Source: Kiritimatiellia bacterium | Lineage (GTDB): Bacteria > Verrucomicrobiota > Kiritimatiellia > SLAD01 | Assembly: GCA_007125875.1 (NCBI GenBank) | Contig: SLCI01000067.1 | Location: forward strand, 1 to 17,510 | Length of the DNA stretch: 17,510 nucleotides | Reading direction: 5' to 3' | Shown: positions 1-7,038 of the stretch, piece after piece | Numbering within the stretch: position 1 is the stretch's first letter | Layout of the letters: each line of letters opens with the position of its first letter | The notes under the pieces: generated by a model | What the model was told of the DNA's origin: nothing | The model's input: the letters and a program-made list of their open reading frames with translations, nothing else | The model's database searches: none | Position numbers and translations under genes: made by a program

Positions 1-599
1 TACACGGCCCCGTGACACGAAAGCTCAGCCGCATGCGCATTCCCAGCATGCCCGCCTTCGGCCCGGCGGTGTATGAATACGAGCATGACCTATTCTTGCA
101 GCATTACGTGCAAGCACGACACCAGGCTCCCACCGCAGCGCTACGAAAGATCCGTGCGCAGTTGCAGGGTGTTACCGATGAGTTAAAGGCCGTGAAGCCG
201 GTCTGGCTTCACCGCGACCTTCAGTCCAGCAACATTCACTGGGTAAAGGACCGCCCCGTATTCATCGACTTCCAAGGACTGCGCCGGGGCCCCGCCGCGT
301 ACGATCTCGCGTCGCTGCTGTGCGATCCGTATGTCGAAATCCCGCAGCAGGTGGTTGATCGGTGCGTACAGCGCTATGAGCAATCCGCCGCTGCGCCTAC
401 CTTTAGCATGGAGAGCTATCGAGCCGCCTGCGTGCAGCGGTTGTGCCAAGCCCTGGGCGCGTACGGACGTTTAAGTCAACTGCCCGGTTGCACGCACATG
501 GCTCAGTACGTGCCCATCGCCGAGCAGCGACTGCATGCCGCCCTAGTGCATTTCCCCGCGCTGCGTGCACTGTTGGAGCGGTACTTGGTGAGCACGTAA
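1..599 (+). CDS. Aminoglycoside-phosphotransferase-fold sugar kinase, C-terminal part (AmgK-like)
   Basis: The reading frame is open at the window's left edge, so the N-terminal ATP-binding lobe lies outside; about 199 codons are visible and the stop is TAA at 597-599. The visible part is the C-lobe of an APH/choline-kinase-fold enzyme. The catalytic loop reads WLHRDLQSSNIHW (catalytic Asp in HRD, Mg-binding Asn), followed about 15 residues later by the metal-binding FIDFQGLRRGP and then YDLASLLCDPYV. In the family, HRD plus DFQ and a following GPxxYDLxSLLxD is typical of AmgK-type N-acetylmuramate/N-acetylglucosamine-1-kinases used in cell-wall sugar recycling, so that role is the best inference. 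Other APH-fold small-molecule kinases cannot be excluded without the N-lobe. A GTG at 12 and in-frame ATGs at 33 and 48 are internal codons, not starts. A hairpin follows the stop directly. Confidence 0.8.
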   Translation, partial: HGPVTRKLSRMRIPSMPAFGPAVYEYEHDLFLQHYVQARHQAPTAALRKIRAQLQGVTDELKAVKPVWLHRDLQSSNIHWVKDRPVFIDFQGLRRGPAAYDLASLLCDPYVEIPQQVVDRCVQRYEQSAAAPTFSMESYRAACVQRLCQALGAYGRLSQLPGCTHMAQYVPIAEQRLHAALVHFPALRALLERYLVST

Positions 600-603
600 G
601 CCT

Positions 604-630
604 GCGGGGAGAACGGCGAAAGCTCCCCGC
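604..630 (+). terminator. Possible terminator hairpin after the kinase gene
   Basis: A perfect 8-bp stem, GCGGGGAG (604-611) with CTCCCCGC (623-630) and an 11-nt loop, begins 5 nt after the kinase stop codon. There is no T-tract behind it, so it is either a Rho-dependent or 3'-end-protecting hairpin or a weak intrinsic terminator. Confidence 0.4.
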
Positions 631-645
631 TCGCCCTGTCCCCGT

Positions 646-676
646 TGTCATCCCGAGCGAAGTCGAGGGATCTCAT
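646..676 (+). repeat. Short dispersed repeat, copy 1 (CGAGCGAAGTCGAG core)
   Basis: About 30 bp from TGTCATCCCGAGCGAAGT to GGATCTCAT. It is the inverted partner of 764-793, matching at about 26 of 30 positions, and resembles 12855-12883. The core CGA..TCG is itself partly palindromic. The pair could form a long hairpin across the 87-bp interval. Non-coding. Confidence 0.75.
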
Positions 677-763
677 GTACCAGGACAGCCGTCCGCCGAA
701 ACGGCTCTTCTGGCATCCCGTGCCACGGTTTCGCCCTCAAGGTCTATCGCCTGCTGGTAGATC

Positions 764-793
764 TGAGATTTCTCGACTTCGCTCGAAATGACA
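764..793 (-). repeat. Short dispersed repeat, copy 2 (inverted to copy 1)
   Basis: Reverse complement reads TGTCATTTCGAGCGAAGT followed by CGAGAAATCTCA. It differs from copy 1 mainly at CCC versus TTC and GG versus AA flanking the core, the two arms of the short palindrome. The intervening 677-763 has no recognisable coding content. Confidence 0.75.
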
Positions 794-845
794 AGAGGGC
801 TGGATGAGCGAGGACAAACACAACAACCACTAAAGGAGCGTTGTC

Positions 846-995
846 ATGTCGAACAGCGAAAACGTCGCACTCGCTCCGTTCACGTTCTTTTCATGCAAGC
901 GGCTCATCCAGAGGATTCGCTCTACCCTCGCGTGTTATACCACTTACTATAATTTTTCGGTACATTCTCAGGGCAACACAGCCTGTCCGCCGTAG
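846..995 (+). pseudogene. Truncated 5' gene remnant with intact ribosome-binding site
   Basis: A strong Shine-Dalgarno AAAGGAG (832-838) sits 7 nt before ATG 846. The frame reads MSNSENVALAPFTFFSCK for 18 codons and then runs straight into the dispersed repeat at 900 and the MITE-like element at 938, stopping at TAG 993-995 inside that element (49 codons in all). I read this as the surviving start of a gene whose body was lost when repeats arrived. It might instead be a small 49-residue ORF. The 18 residues are too few to name a family. Confidence 0.35.
900..926 (-). repeat. 27-bp dispersed repeat (GGTAGGGCGAA...GAGCCG family), copy 1
   Basis: Reverse complement reads GGTAGAGCGAATCCTCTGG then ATGAGCCG. 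The same unit occurs at 3608-3634 and, as an inverted pair, at 17368-17394/17411-17437. It lies between the gene remnant and the MITE-like element. Confidence 0.75.
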
Positions 996-1126
996 CCTTG
1001 GCGGAGGAGGAAGGTTGCCCCTCCGGTATACGCTAAGCAGAACCAGTGACTGCAGAAGCATTCCGGAGGGACGTGCTCCGTCACGTCCTCGGAGAATAGA
1101 CCGAAATGTATTGGAAACTGGTATTA
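935..1126 (-). mobile_element. MITE-like cloverleaf element, intact copy 1 (186 bp + 3-bp duplication)
   Basis: The core 938-1123 is bounded by 32-bp imperfect terminal inverted repeats (938-969 and 1092-1123) that begin TACCA and contain TTTCGGT and ATTCTC. It is flanked on both sides by TTA (935-937, 1124-1126), a TNA-type 3-bp target duplication. Inside are three hairpins: GGGCAAC/GTTGCCC (971-977/1014-1020) with nested CCGCC/GGCGG, CCTCCGG/CCGGAGG (1020-1026/1063-1069), and GGACGTG/CACGTCC (1069-1075/1082-1088). It encodes no transposase. The end at 1123 faces the 3' end of the TPR gene 54 bp away. TNA duplications are known for the IS1031 group of the IS5 family, so trans-mobilisation by such an IS is a guess. 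Confidence 0.8.
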
Positions 1127-1179
1127 GGCCAGGTGGGGTGAGCCGTTGGAGCAAGAAACAGACCTCGATCAGCGCCGCC

Positions 1180-3483
1180 TCAGGGCGCGGTCCAGTCCGG
1201 ATAGCGCTCTGCTAATTCGTCGAGTGTGCGTTGCTGCTCCTCAACGCGGCCCTGCACCTCCAGCGCTTGCGCGGCTCGATGCATCGCTTCCGGCACAAAG
1301 TCCGGATCATCGAACAGTAAAGCCAGCGCCAAGAAATATCGTGCCGCCTGGCGCGCGTCTTCCTGCTTTTCCGCTACGCGCCCGAGCGCGAAATAGCTGC
1401 GCGCTCGCACGTCCAATAAGTCATCGGATGTGGCAAGTCGTGCAGCTTCTTCCAAGTTTGCTGTCGCCTGTTCCAGGTCACCCTGCTGCAATTGGATTTC
1501 GCCCAACAACCAGCGCGCCTCGACGCCTTCACTCGTGCGGGCGTCTTCATTCTTGCTGGCCTCGAACGCCAGGATCGCAGCCGCAAGATTATCTTGTCCC
1601 TGCTGCGCCTTACCCAGCAGAGCATAGGCGATTTGCCGCCACGTTGCGGAGTCTGCGCGTGACACCAAAAAATCGGCCGCCGCTTCCGCCTCCGCATACG
1701 CCGACGCCGCCAATCGATAGCGGGCCAACCACTCGACCAGCGGCAGGGGCAACGTATCACGAGCAGCGGAATCCAACAACTCTTGCAAAAGCGCCGCCGC
1801 CTCGTCGTCTTTTTCTTGTTCGTGCAGCGTGACGGCCAATCGATATTGAATACGCTCGGCCAATTGACTTTCCGGCTCCGCGTCGAGCGCGGCGCGAAAG
1901 GCCTGCTCCGCCTGTGTCGCATCGGCAGCCTCCTGCCAGAGTATGCCAAGTCGATAAAATGAATCGGCGACCCACGGCCCGGCAGGATGCTGATCGACGT
2001 ATTCCGCAAAGGCCTCACGCGCCGCATCCGATTGTCCCAGCTGTAATTTCGTTAAGGCGATTTGATAGCGCGCCTCCCCGGCCATTTCGGCATCCGGGTA
2101 ATCTGCTAATAGGCCCTGCCAATCCTTCACCGCCTCGGCCAGCTGGTCCTGCAACGCCATACTTAATGCCGCCGACATCAGCGCCTGCGGCGCGAGATCA
2201 TGGTCCGGAAACTTCTCGGCCAAAGACCGAAAGGTGCGCGCAGCCTGCGCGTTATCTTGGCGCTGTTGCAGTACGCGCCCTAAACGGAACATCGCACGCG
2301 GCGCGTATTCACCGTCCGGCGCGGCGTCAACGAGTCGACGATAATACTGCACCGCCTCATCATGGCGCCCAACCGAGGCATACGATTCAGCCAACAACCA
2401 GTAGAGATCCTGACGCAGGGCGGGATCGGGCTCGATCTGGCGCGCGGCCTCGATCGCCTGATCGAAATCATCCTGACGAAAGGCCACCACAGCCATTTCA
2501 TAGGCGGCGAGGCGTGCCCAATCGCTGTCCGGCGCAAGCTCCTTCACACGCTGATAACTGGCGCGCGCATCGTCGGCTCGTAACAACTGACGTTGTGCAT
2601 TCGCCAAGACGTACCACCATTCGGCCGCCTGCTCGATCTCCGGCTCATCCTCCAACACGGCCGAGGCGAGCGCGGCACTTTCCGCGAAGGCGCCGATGTT
2701 GTGGCGCGACCAAGCGGCCTGCAATCGGGCTTCGCGGGCGCGGCGACTATCGGGATGATCACGCAAGAGCTGATCGTACAGCGTAGCCGCCGACTCAAAA
2801 TCTCCCTGACGAAAATGCCAATCGGCCTCACGAAACAAACCCTCAATCGCGACGGCCTCCGTAGGTGGCGCGGCATTCACTGTCTGTAACAGCGGCAACA
2901 CTTCATCATGACGGGCGGGATCCGCTTCCAGTAGCTGCGCCAGATCGAGTGCGGCATAGGCGGCGAATGGTGAATCGGCGTGCTGCTCGATGACTGAAGC
3001 AAAGGCATCGCTCGCGGTGTCGGTGCGCCCGATTTGGCGCGCAGCGTCGCCATAGTAATAAAGGCTCGGGGCAACCAAGGCAGGCGCCAATGCCTCATCT
3101 TCCAGCAGCGCCTCAAATAGTGGCAAGGCATCGCCAGGACGCCCCAATGTCAGCAGGACTTCAGCGCGCCGGAAAGCCGCTCGCTCAGCATATGCACTGG
3201 TCGGATGCTCGCGCTGCACGCGCAGATAAAAACGCGCGGCGGCTTGAGGATTCCGCAAGCGACGATGACTCTCGCCAATGCGATATAGCACTACGTCCAT
3301 TTCAGGAAAGTCGCTGGCTTCGCGCGAGATCAGCAGATATTCGTCCAACGCCAAATCGTAGAGGCCGCGCGCATACAACGCATCGGCGAACTGCATCTGA
3401 TTACCGGGATCAAAGGCGTGCGCAGGAGCGCCACCCGAAAGCAGGCCCACAAGCAAGGTCAACTGGATGACGGCATGCCTCAT
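1180..3483 (-). CDS. Large secreted tetratricopeptide-repeat protein of an ExbBD operon
   Basis: This 767-residue protein starts with a signal peptide (residues 1-23, hydrophobic LTLLVGLLSGG, cut after APAHA) and then consists almost entirely of TPR units: alternating helices with repeated 'A..FYxxL...P' patterns such as AARFYLRVQREHPTSAYA, AVQYYRRLVDAAPDGEYA and AARTFRSLAEKFPDHDLA. It should act in the periplasm as a scaffold, like CpoB/YbgF beside Tol-Pal but far longer. It is third after exbB and exbD, which suggests it is the partner driven by that motor. The start ATG (3481-3483) lies in DNA derived from the MITE-like element (GAGAATG) and has GGAG only 1 nt upstream, an unusually poor spacing. 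The frame stays open upstream to 3864, but that extension translates the repeat and would bury the signal peptide, so I reject it. The gene may now depend on readthrough from exbD. Confidence 0.85.
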   Translation of the reverse strand: MRHAVIQLTLLVGLLSGGAPAHAFDPGNQMQFADALYARGLYDLALDEYLLISREASDFPEMDVVLYRIGESHRRLRNPQAAARFYLRVQREHPTSAYAERAAFRRAEVLLTLGRPGDALPLFEALLEDEALAPALVAPSLYYYGDAARQIGRTDTASDAFASVIEQHADSPFAAYAALDLAQLLEADPARHDEVLPLLQTVNAAPPTEAVAIEGLFREADWHFRQGDFESAATLYDQLLRDHPDSRRAREARLQAAWSRHNIGAFAESAALASAVLEDEPEIEQAAEWWYVLANAQRQLLRADDARASYQRVKELAPDSDWARLAAYEMAVVAFRQDDFDQAIEAARQIEPDPALRQDLYWLLAESYASVGRHDEAVQYYRRLVDAAPDGEYAPRAMFRLGRVLQQRQDNAQAARTFRSLAEKFPDHDLAPQALMSAALSMALQDQLAEAVKDWQGLLADYPDAEMAGEARYQIALTKLQLGQSDAAREAFAEYVDQHPAGPWVADSFYRLGILWQEAADATQAEQAFRAALDAEPESQLAERIQYRLAVTLHEQEKDDEAAALLQELLDSAARDTLPLPLVEWLARYRLAASAYAEAEAAADFLVSRADSATWRQIAYALLGKAQQGQDNLAAAILAFEASKNEDARTSEGVEARWLLGEIQLQQGDLEQATANLEEAARLATSDDLLDVRARSYFALGRVAEKQEDARQAARYFLALALLFDDPDFVPEAMHRAAQALEVQGRVEEQQRTLDELAERYPDWTAP

Positions 3484-3607
3484 TCTCCGGGCAACACAGC
3501 CTGTCCGCCGTAGCCTTGGCGCAGGAGGAAGAGGCTGTCTCAAAATCGCCAATCGTTGCAGCAAGATATCACTTACTGCATCACAGTGTTTAGTCGGGAC
3601 CCCATTG

Positions 3608-3634
3608 GGTAGGGCGAATCCTCTGGATGAGCCG
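3608..3634 (+). repeat. 27-bp dispersed repeat, copy 2
   Basis: Reads GGTAGGGCGAATCCTCTGG then ATGAGCCG, one difference from copy 1 (900-926). It is nested inside the rearranged MITE-like element and has a degenerate inverted partner at 3683-3730 with the same ends (CGGCTC...CGCCCTACC). Confidence 0.75.
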
Positions 3635-3682
3635 GGACTCCGTTCCTCACCTGCTCGGATCAAGATCCTGCGCTGACTCCAG

Positions 3683-3730
3683 CGGCTCGGCGAGACCCGC
3701 CGGAGGACGGGCAGGCAGCCTCGCCCTACC
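3683..3730 (-). repeat. Degenerate inverted partner of the 27-bp repeat
   Basis: Begins CGGCTCGGCGAG and ends CAGCCTCGCCCTACC, so its ends are the reverse complement of the ends of 3608-3634, with an enlarged middle containing CCCGCCGGAGGACGGG, a short internal stem (CCCG/CGGG). Confidence 0.45.
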
Positions 3731-3809
3731 GATGCTTCACGGGGCCAACTGGTGGGACGCGCTCCGTCGCGTCCACCGCGAATGAACCGAAACGTGTTGA
3801 AAACGGATG

Positions 3810-4223
3810 TCATTCCGGTACGCCGGTCGCGAAAGAGATATTCCAGATATCGGCTTGTCGACATAGATCCAGCACCCGAATGATTTCTTCATACGGCGTT
3901 AACCGGTCAGCTCGAATCAAGACCGGCTGTCCCGGAAACATTTCTGCAACGCGGGTCAGCATATCCGCCAGTTGCTCCGCGGGCACAGATTGGGCGTTGA
4001 TGATGGTTTCGCCGTCGCCGCGAATATTGATGATGATTTCGCCCGGCAGCCGCTCCGGCACCTGCCCTGTTTCAGCGGTCGGCAAGGTGATATCAATTTC
4101 TGTTTCCCACTGCGCAAAGATTTGGCTGGTGATGAAGAAACAGAGCAACAGAAAGACGACATCAATCATCGGCGCGAGCTGGAATCCGACGTTTTCTGTC
4201 TTGAGCTGCTTACGAAAATTCAC
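3810..4223 (-). CDS. exbD: Biopolymer transport protein ExbD/TolR family
   Basis: 137 residues, the usual family length. A short basic cytoplasmic N-terminus (MNFRKQLKTENVGFQ) leads into one membrane helix, LAPMIDVVFLLLCFFITS, whose Asp21 matches the essential proton-translocating Asp of ExbD/TolR. The rest (from about residue 37) is the periplasmic domain with the family's EIIINI...VLIRADRLTPYEEIIRVLDLCRQADI pattern. With ExbB it forms the proton-motive-force-driven motor. The start is GTG at 4223, overlapping exbB's TGA as GTGA, so translation is coupled. The stop TGA (3812-3810) coincides with the edge of the MITE-like element. ExbD and TolR cannot be separated from sequence alone; no TonB, TolA or Pal gene is present in the window. 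Confidence 0.92.
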   Translation of the reverse strand: MNFRKQLKTENVGFQLAPMIDVVFLLLCFFITSQIFAQWETEIDITLPTAETGQVPERLPGEIIINIRGDGETIINAQSVPAEQLADMLTRVAEMFPGQPVLIRADRLTPYEEIIRVLDLCRQADIWNISFATGVPE

Positions 4224-4960
4224 GCGTCTTTACCCTTGATAAGCTCGGTCAGAATGTCGGCCGAAACCATTTCCAATTGGCCGATCAGCTTCCCGGAGCG
4301 GCCGCGGAAGTAGGCATAAAAGATCATGGCCGGAATACCGACCAACAAACCGGCCGCGGTTGTTACGAGCGCCTGCGAGACGCCAGCCGCCAAGTAGATG
4401 GGTTTAGCGCGGGCGATATCCAAGGCCACCGCATTAAACGCCGTCAACATGCCGAGCACGGTGCCGAGCAGCCCGACCATTGGCGCAATCACACCGATAT
4501 CGAGCAGATACGACGTCTGTTGCTGAATAGCCGATGCTTGGCGGCTCCCTTCGCCTTCGATGATCTCTTTGATCATAGCGGGGTCTGGCTCTTTCACGCG
4601 CTCCGTATAATCCAGCGCGGCCAAGGCCACCGCAGAAGCGGGCGATGGTTGATTACGACAATACGTACGCGCTTCTTCCAGTTGATCGCGTTGCAAGAAT
4701 TTTCGCAGCGAATCAGTGAACTCCAGCGGAATGATCTTGTCGGGTCGCAACACGATAAAGGCATAGATAATCAAGGCCAGTCCGGCGATCGACATCAAAC
4801 CCAGCACGTACATGATCCAGCCGCCGGTCTGAATAATTTCGCTGATGGTCATGCTCGTGGAAATCGCAGCAGCTCCGGATTCCGATTCGGCGGCGTAGAC
4901 ACCGCCGGCACTGATGACCCCAAAAAACACTGCGCGCAAAACATGAGAGATAAATTTCAT
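4220..4960 (-). CDS. exbB: MotA/TolQ/ExbB proton channel protein
   Basis: 246 residues from ATG 4960. It has a cleavable signal peptide (about residues 1-23, ending GGVYA), common in the longer ExbB type, then membrane helix 1 (about 47-69, WIMYVLGLMSIAGLALIIYA). A cytoplasmic stretch follows (LRKFLQRDQLEEARTYCRN, SRQASAIQQQTSYL), and then the signature helices GVIAPMVGLLGTVLGMLTAF and ALVTTAAGLLVGIPAMIFYAY, which are the channel-forming TolQ/ExbB motif. It forms the pentameric channel around ExbD. The frame opens at GTG 4999, but ATG 4960 is preferred because AGGAG sits 4 nt upstream and the signal peptide then starts correctly. It is first in the exbB-exbD-TPR operon; a candidate promoter lies at 5079-5051. 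Confidence 0.92.
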   Translation of the reverse strand: MKFISHVLRAVFFGVISAGGVYAAESESGAAAISTSMTISEIIQTGGWIMYVLGLMSIAGLALIIYAFIVLRPDKIIPLEFTDSLRKFLQRDQLEEARTYCRNQPSPASAVALAALDYTERVKEPDPAMIKEIIEGEGSRQASAIQQQTSYLLDIGVIAPMVGLLGTVLGMLTAFNAVALDIARAKPIYLAAGVSQALVTTAAGLLVGIPAMIFYAYFRGRSGKLIGQLEMVSADILTELIKGKDA

Positions 4961-5050
4961 ATGGCTCCTAACACGGGCACGTTGCCCTAATCCGACCACG
5001 GCACGGAGACACCTTGGCTCCGAAACCGTCAGGATTCGATAACAGTGAAA

Positions 5051-5079
5051 AGGGTATGAGTTGCGCCCGCAAAGGTCAA
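5051..5079 (-). promoter_or_regulatory. Candidate sigma70-type promoter for exbB operon
   Basis: On the minus strand: TTGACC (5079-5074), a 17-bp spacer, then TACCCT (5056-5051), which keeps the TA...T of the -10 box. It lies about 90 nt before the exbB ATG in the 191-bp divergent region 4961-5151. Predicted by eye only. Confidence 0.45.
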
Positions 5080-5151
5080 GTCAGCCCCCCTCACCCCGCG
5101 ATTGGCTATTGCCCTTCGTCGCGCCGATGGCTAGCCTATGCGCTCGTACCT

Positions 5152-7038
5152 GTGACAACGCATCAATCATCGACTCGCACGCATTCTTCGCTCATCCGAC
5201 TCTGGCTTGGGCGACTCGCGCTTGCCTTGTTTGTACCTTTGATGCTTCTGATCCTGATGGAGGGTGCGTTGCGGGTAACTGGGATCGGCTATCCAACCAC
5301 CTTCCTCGTTCCGGCTCGACATCAGCCGATGGATGCGTGGGCCACCAATCCATTTTTTGGCTATCGTTTTTTTGCCCCGTTGGTTGCGCGCAATCCGGCC
5401 CCTCTAATCATCGCTGACGAAAAAGATGAAGAGATGATACGTCTGGCGGTGCTGGGCGAGTCCGCCGCAATGGGCGATCCGATTATTGAGTACAATCTAG
5501 CGCGGGCACTGGACAAACTCCTGAATGAGCCAGGTGCATCGCGCCGGTTCGAATGCCTAAATGCGGGCATGACAGCGATATCTTCCCCCGTCATCGTCGA
5601 GATTGCGGCCGACCTCGCCCGTCACGATGTCGATGTGTTCGTCATCTATATGGGGAACAACGAAGTGATCGGACCTTTTGGACCGGACACTGTATTTGAC
5701 GGGCCGCTTTGGCGCCGCATCCCTGCCTCCTGGCGCGTGCGGGTCACGCGGCTGCGACTGGCCGGCCTGCTGCGCGCTTGGCAAGCCCGTGCCCAAGAAG
5801 GACAACAGTGGCAGGGAATGGAAGTCTTTTCCACACGCCATCTGGCGTCTGATGACCCACAACTCGAGCGGGTGTATCGCGATTACCAACGCAATCTTGA
5901 AGCCATTTTGCGCATCGCCGAGCGGCGGGGCATCAAGGTTGTGCTGTCAACAGTGGCGGTGAACCTGAATGACTTTGCACCGCTGGGCTCGCAGCTCGCC
6001 TCAACCCTTTCGAGCCAGGAACGTAACGCGTGGCGTGCAGCGTATGAAACCGGCGTCGAAGCCAGCCAGCGCAATGACTATGTCGACGCCCGCACCGCCT
6101 TCGAACGCGCACTCGCCATCGACAGCGGACATGCGGAATTGGTCTACCGCTATGCCCGCACGTTAACCGCACTCGCATCTCATGAAGAAGCTGCAGCCGC
6201 CTATCGCCGGGCACGCGACTTGGACACCCAACGCGTGCGCACCGATTCGCGCATCAATCAAATCATTCGCGAGGTCGGCGCAGCGTCAGGCGCCCATGTG
6301 CGCGTATTGGATCTAGCCGATCAATGGCACGACGCATCGCATAGCGAGCGGTTTCTCGATCATGTGCACTTCACGATTACGGGCACGCATGAAGCCGCCC
6401 ATGCAATCGCGGACATGCTTTCCGCATGGTACCCGCGGGCACACGCTTTGGCCGAGCAGGATGTCATTTTAGATCGCCTCTTCTACACACCATGGAGTGC
6501 GCGACGTCAGGCCTCTGCCATGTTGCAACGTCGCCAACGACCACCGCTAGCGGGTCAATGGTTGAATGATGAGCACATACGTGATCTGCAGTTCATGCGG
6601 GATGAAGCCGTCGCCCAAACCCAGCAGGTCGGCACAACAGCGTGGATCACGCAACGAACCGAGCAGATGGAAGCGTATCCGCATGATAACGACTATGCGA
6701 TGCAGTGGATCCAAACCTTGATGGTGACGGGACAGTGGGATATTGCGGCTGACTATTTTGACCGATACCTACTCCATACGCTGGAAGGTTTTTCGAGCCG
6801 ATACGATTTGGGCATACTGGTGTATGCCATGAGCGGTCAACCGGAGCGCTCGGTGGAGCTCCTTACCCGTATGGGACCACCCTTCGGATACTATTTAATG
6901 GACGCGGTCATAGCGGTGATCGGCGTTTTGGAAAATATGGGAGAACGGGACACGGCCCGCATGATCGCCGCACAAACGCTGGACGAATGGCCACGTTTTC
7001 CCGGGCGCCATCAAATCGAACACTGGCTGGCTCGATGA
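5152..7038 (+). CDS. Membrane-anchored SGNH hydrolase with inserted TPR domain (paralogue A)
   Basis: 628 residues from GTG 5152. An N-terminal helix (about residues 18-40, LWLGRLALALFVPLMLLIL) anchors the protein with its domain outside the cytoplasm. Block I is VLGESAAMGDP (nucleophile Ser104), block III is GNNE (168-171), and block V is DHVHF (Asp403, His406), so the SGNH catalytic set is complete. A TPR pair (about 300-375, DYVDARTAFERALAIDSGHAE and the next unit) is inserted between blocks III and V. A further helical C-terminal region follows. It should be an esterase or deacetylase acting on an envelope or exported glycan; the substrate is unknown. The start is uncertain: ATG 5056 and TTG 5014 are also in frame, but paralogue B begins 12 residues before the same RLWLGRLAL and the extra N-terminus has no conserved look. 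Its stop overlaps the next start (ATGA). Confidence 0.75.
   Translation: MTTHQSSTRTHSSLIRLWLGRLALALFVPLMLLILMEGALRVTGIGYPTTFLVPARHQPMDAWATNPFFGYRFFAPLVARNPAPLIIADEKDEEMIRLAVLGESAAMGDPIIEYNLARALDKLLNEPGASRRFECLNAGMTAISSPVIVEIAADLARHDVDVFVIYMGNNEVIGPFGPDTVFDGPLWRRIPASWRVRVTRLRLAGLLRAWQARAQEGQQWQGMEVFSTRHLASDDPQLERVYRDYQRNLEAILRIAERRGIKVVLSTVAVNLNDFAPLGSQLASTLSSQERNAWRAAYETGVEASQRNDYVDARTAFERALAIDSGHAELVYRYARTLTALASHEEAAAAYRRARDLDTQRVRTDSRINQIIREVGAASGAHVRVLDLADQWHDASHSERFLDHVHFTITGTHEAAHAIADMLSAWYPRAHALAEQDVILDRLFYTPWSARRQASAMLQRRQRPPLAGQWLNDEHIRDLQFMRDEAVAQTQQVGTTAWITQRTEQMEAYPHDNDYAMQWIQTLMVTGQWDIAADYFDRYLLHTLEGFSSRYDLGILVYAMSGQPERSVELLTRMGPPFGYYLMDAVIAVIGVLENMGERDTARMIAAQTLDEWPRFPGRHQIEHWLAR

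Larger units (their letters stand above)
3481..3812 (-). mobile_element. Rearranged MITE-like element between exbD and the TPR gene
   Basis: The left part (3481-3530) matches element copy 1 nearly base for base (GGGCAACACAGCCTGTCCGC...). The right part (3752-3812) matches its right arm and terminus (GGACGCG/CGCGTCC hairpin, then CCGAAACGTGTTG). The outer left terminal repeat is missing, replaced by the TPR coding sequence, and the middle has been exchanged for other repeat DNA (3608-3730). The right end carries TCA (TGA on the minus strand) where copies 1 and 2 have the target duplication; this TGA is exbD's stop codon. It fills the whole 326-bp gap between the two genes. Confidence 0.7.

Noticed and set aside
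938..1123. Cloverleaf as a tRNA or tmRNA
   Set aside because: Arms are too long, no T-loop, anticodon arm or CCA end, and the closing stem is formed by transposon-like terminal repeats with flanking duplications.
1146..2786. Long plus-strand ORFs opposite the TPR gene
   Set aside because: Proline/arginine-rich translations typical of the antisense of GC-rich coding DNA; no start signals or recognisable domains.
3484..3864. N-terminal extension of the TPR protein
   Set aside because: The extra 127 codons translate the MITE-like element and overlap exbD; a clear signal peptide begins at ATG 3483.
5014..5151. N-terminal extension of SGNH paralogue A from TTG 5014 or ATG 5056
   Set aside because: Residues look non-coding, overlap the proposed exbB promoter and have no counterpart in paralogue B; not fully excluded, because a weak TTGGCT-18-GATAAC promoter (5014-5043) would suit ATG 5056.
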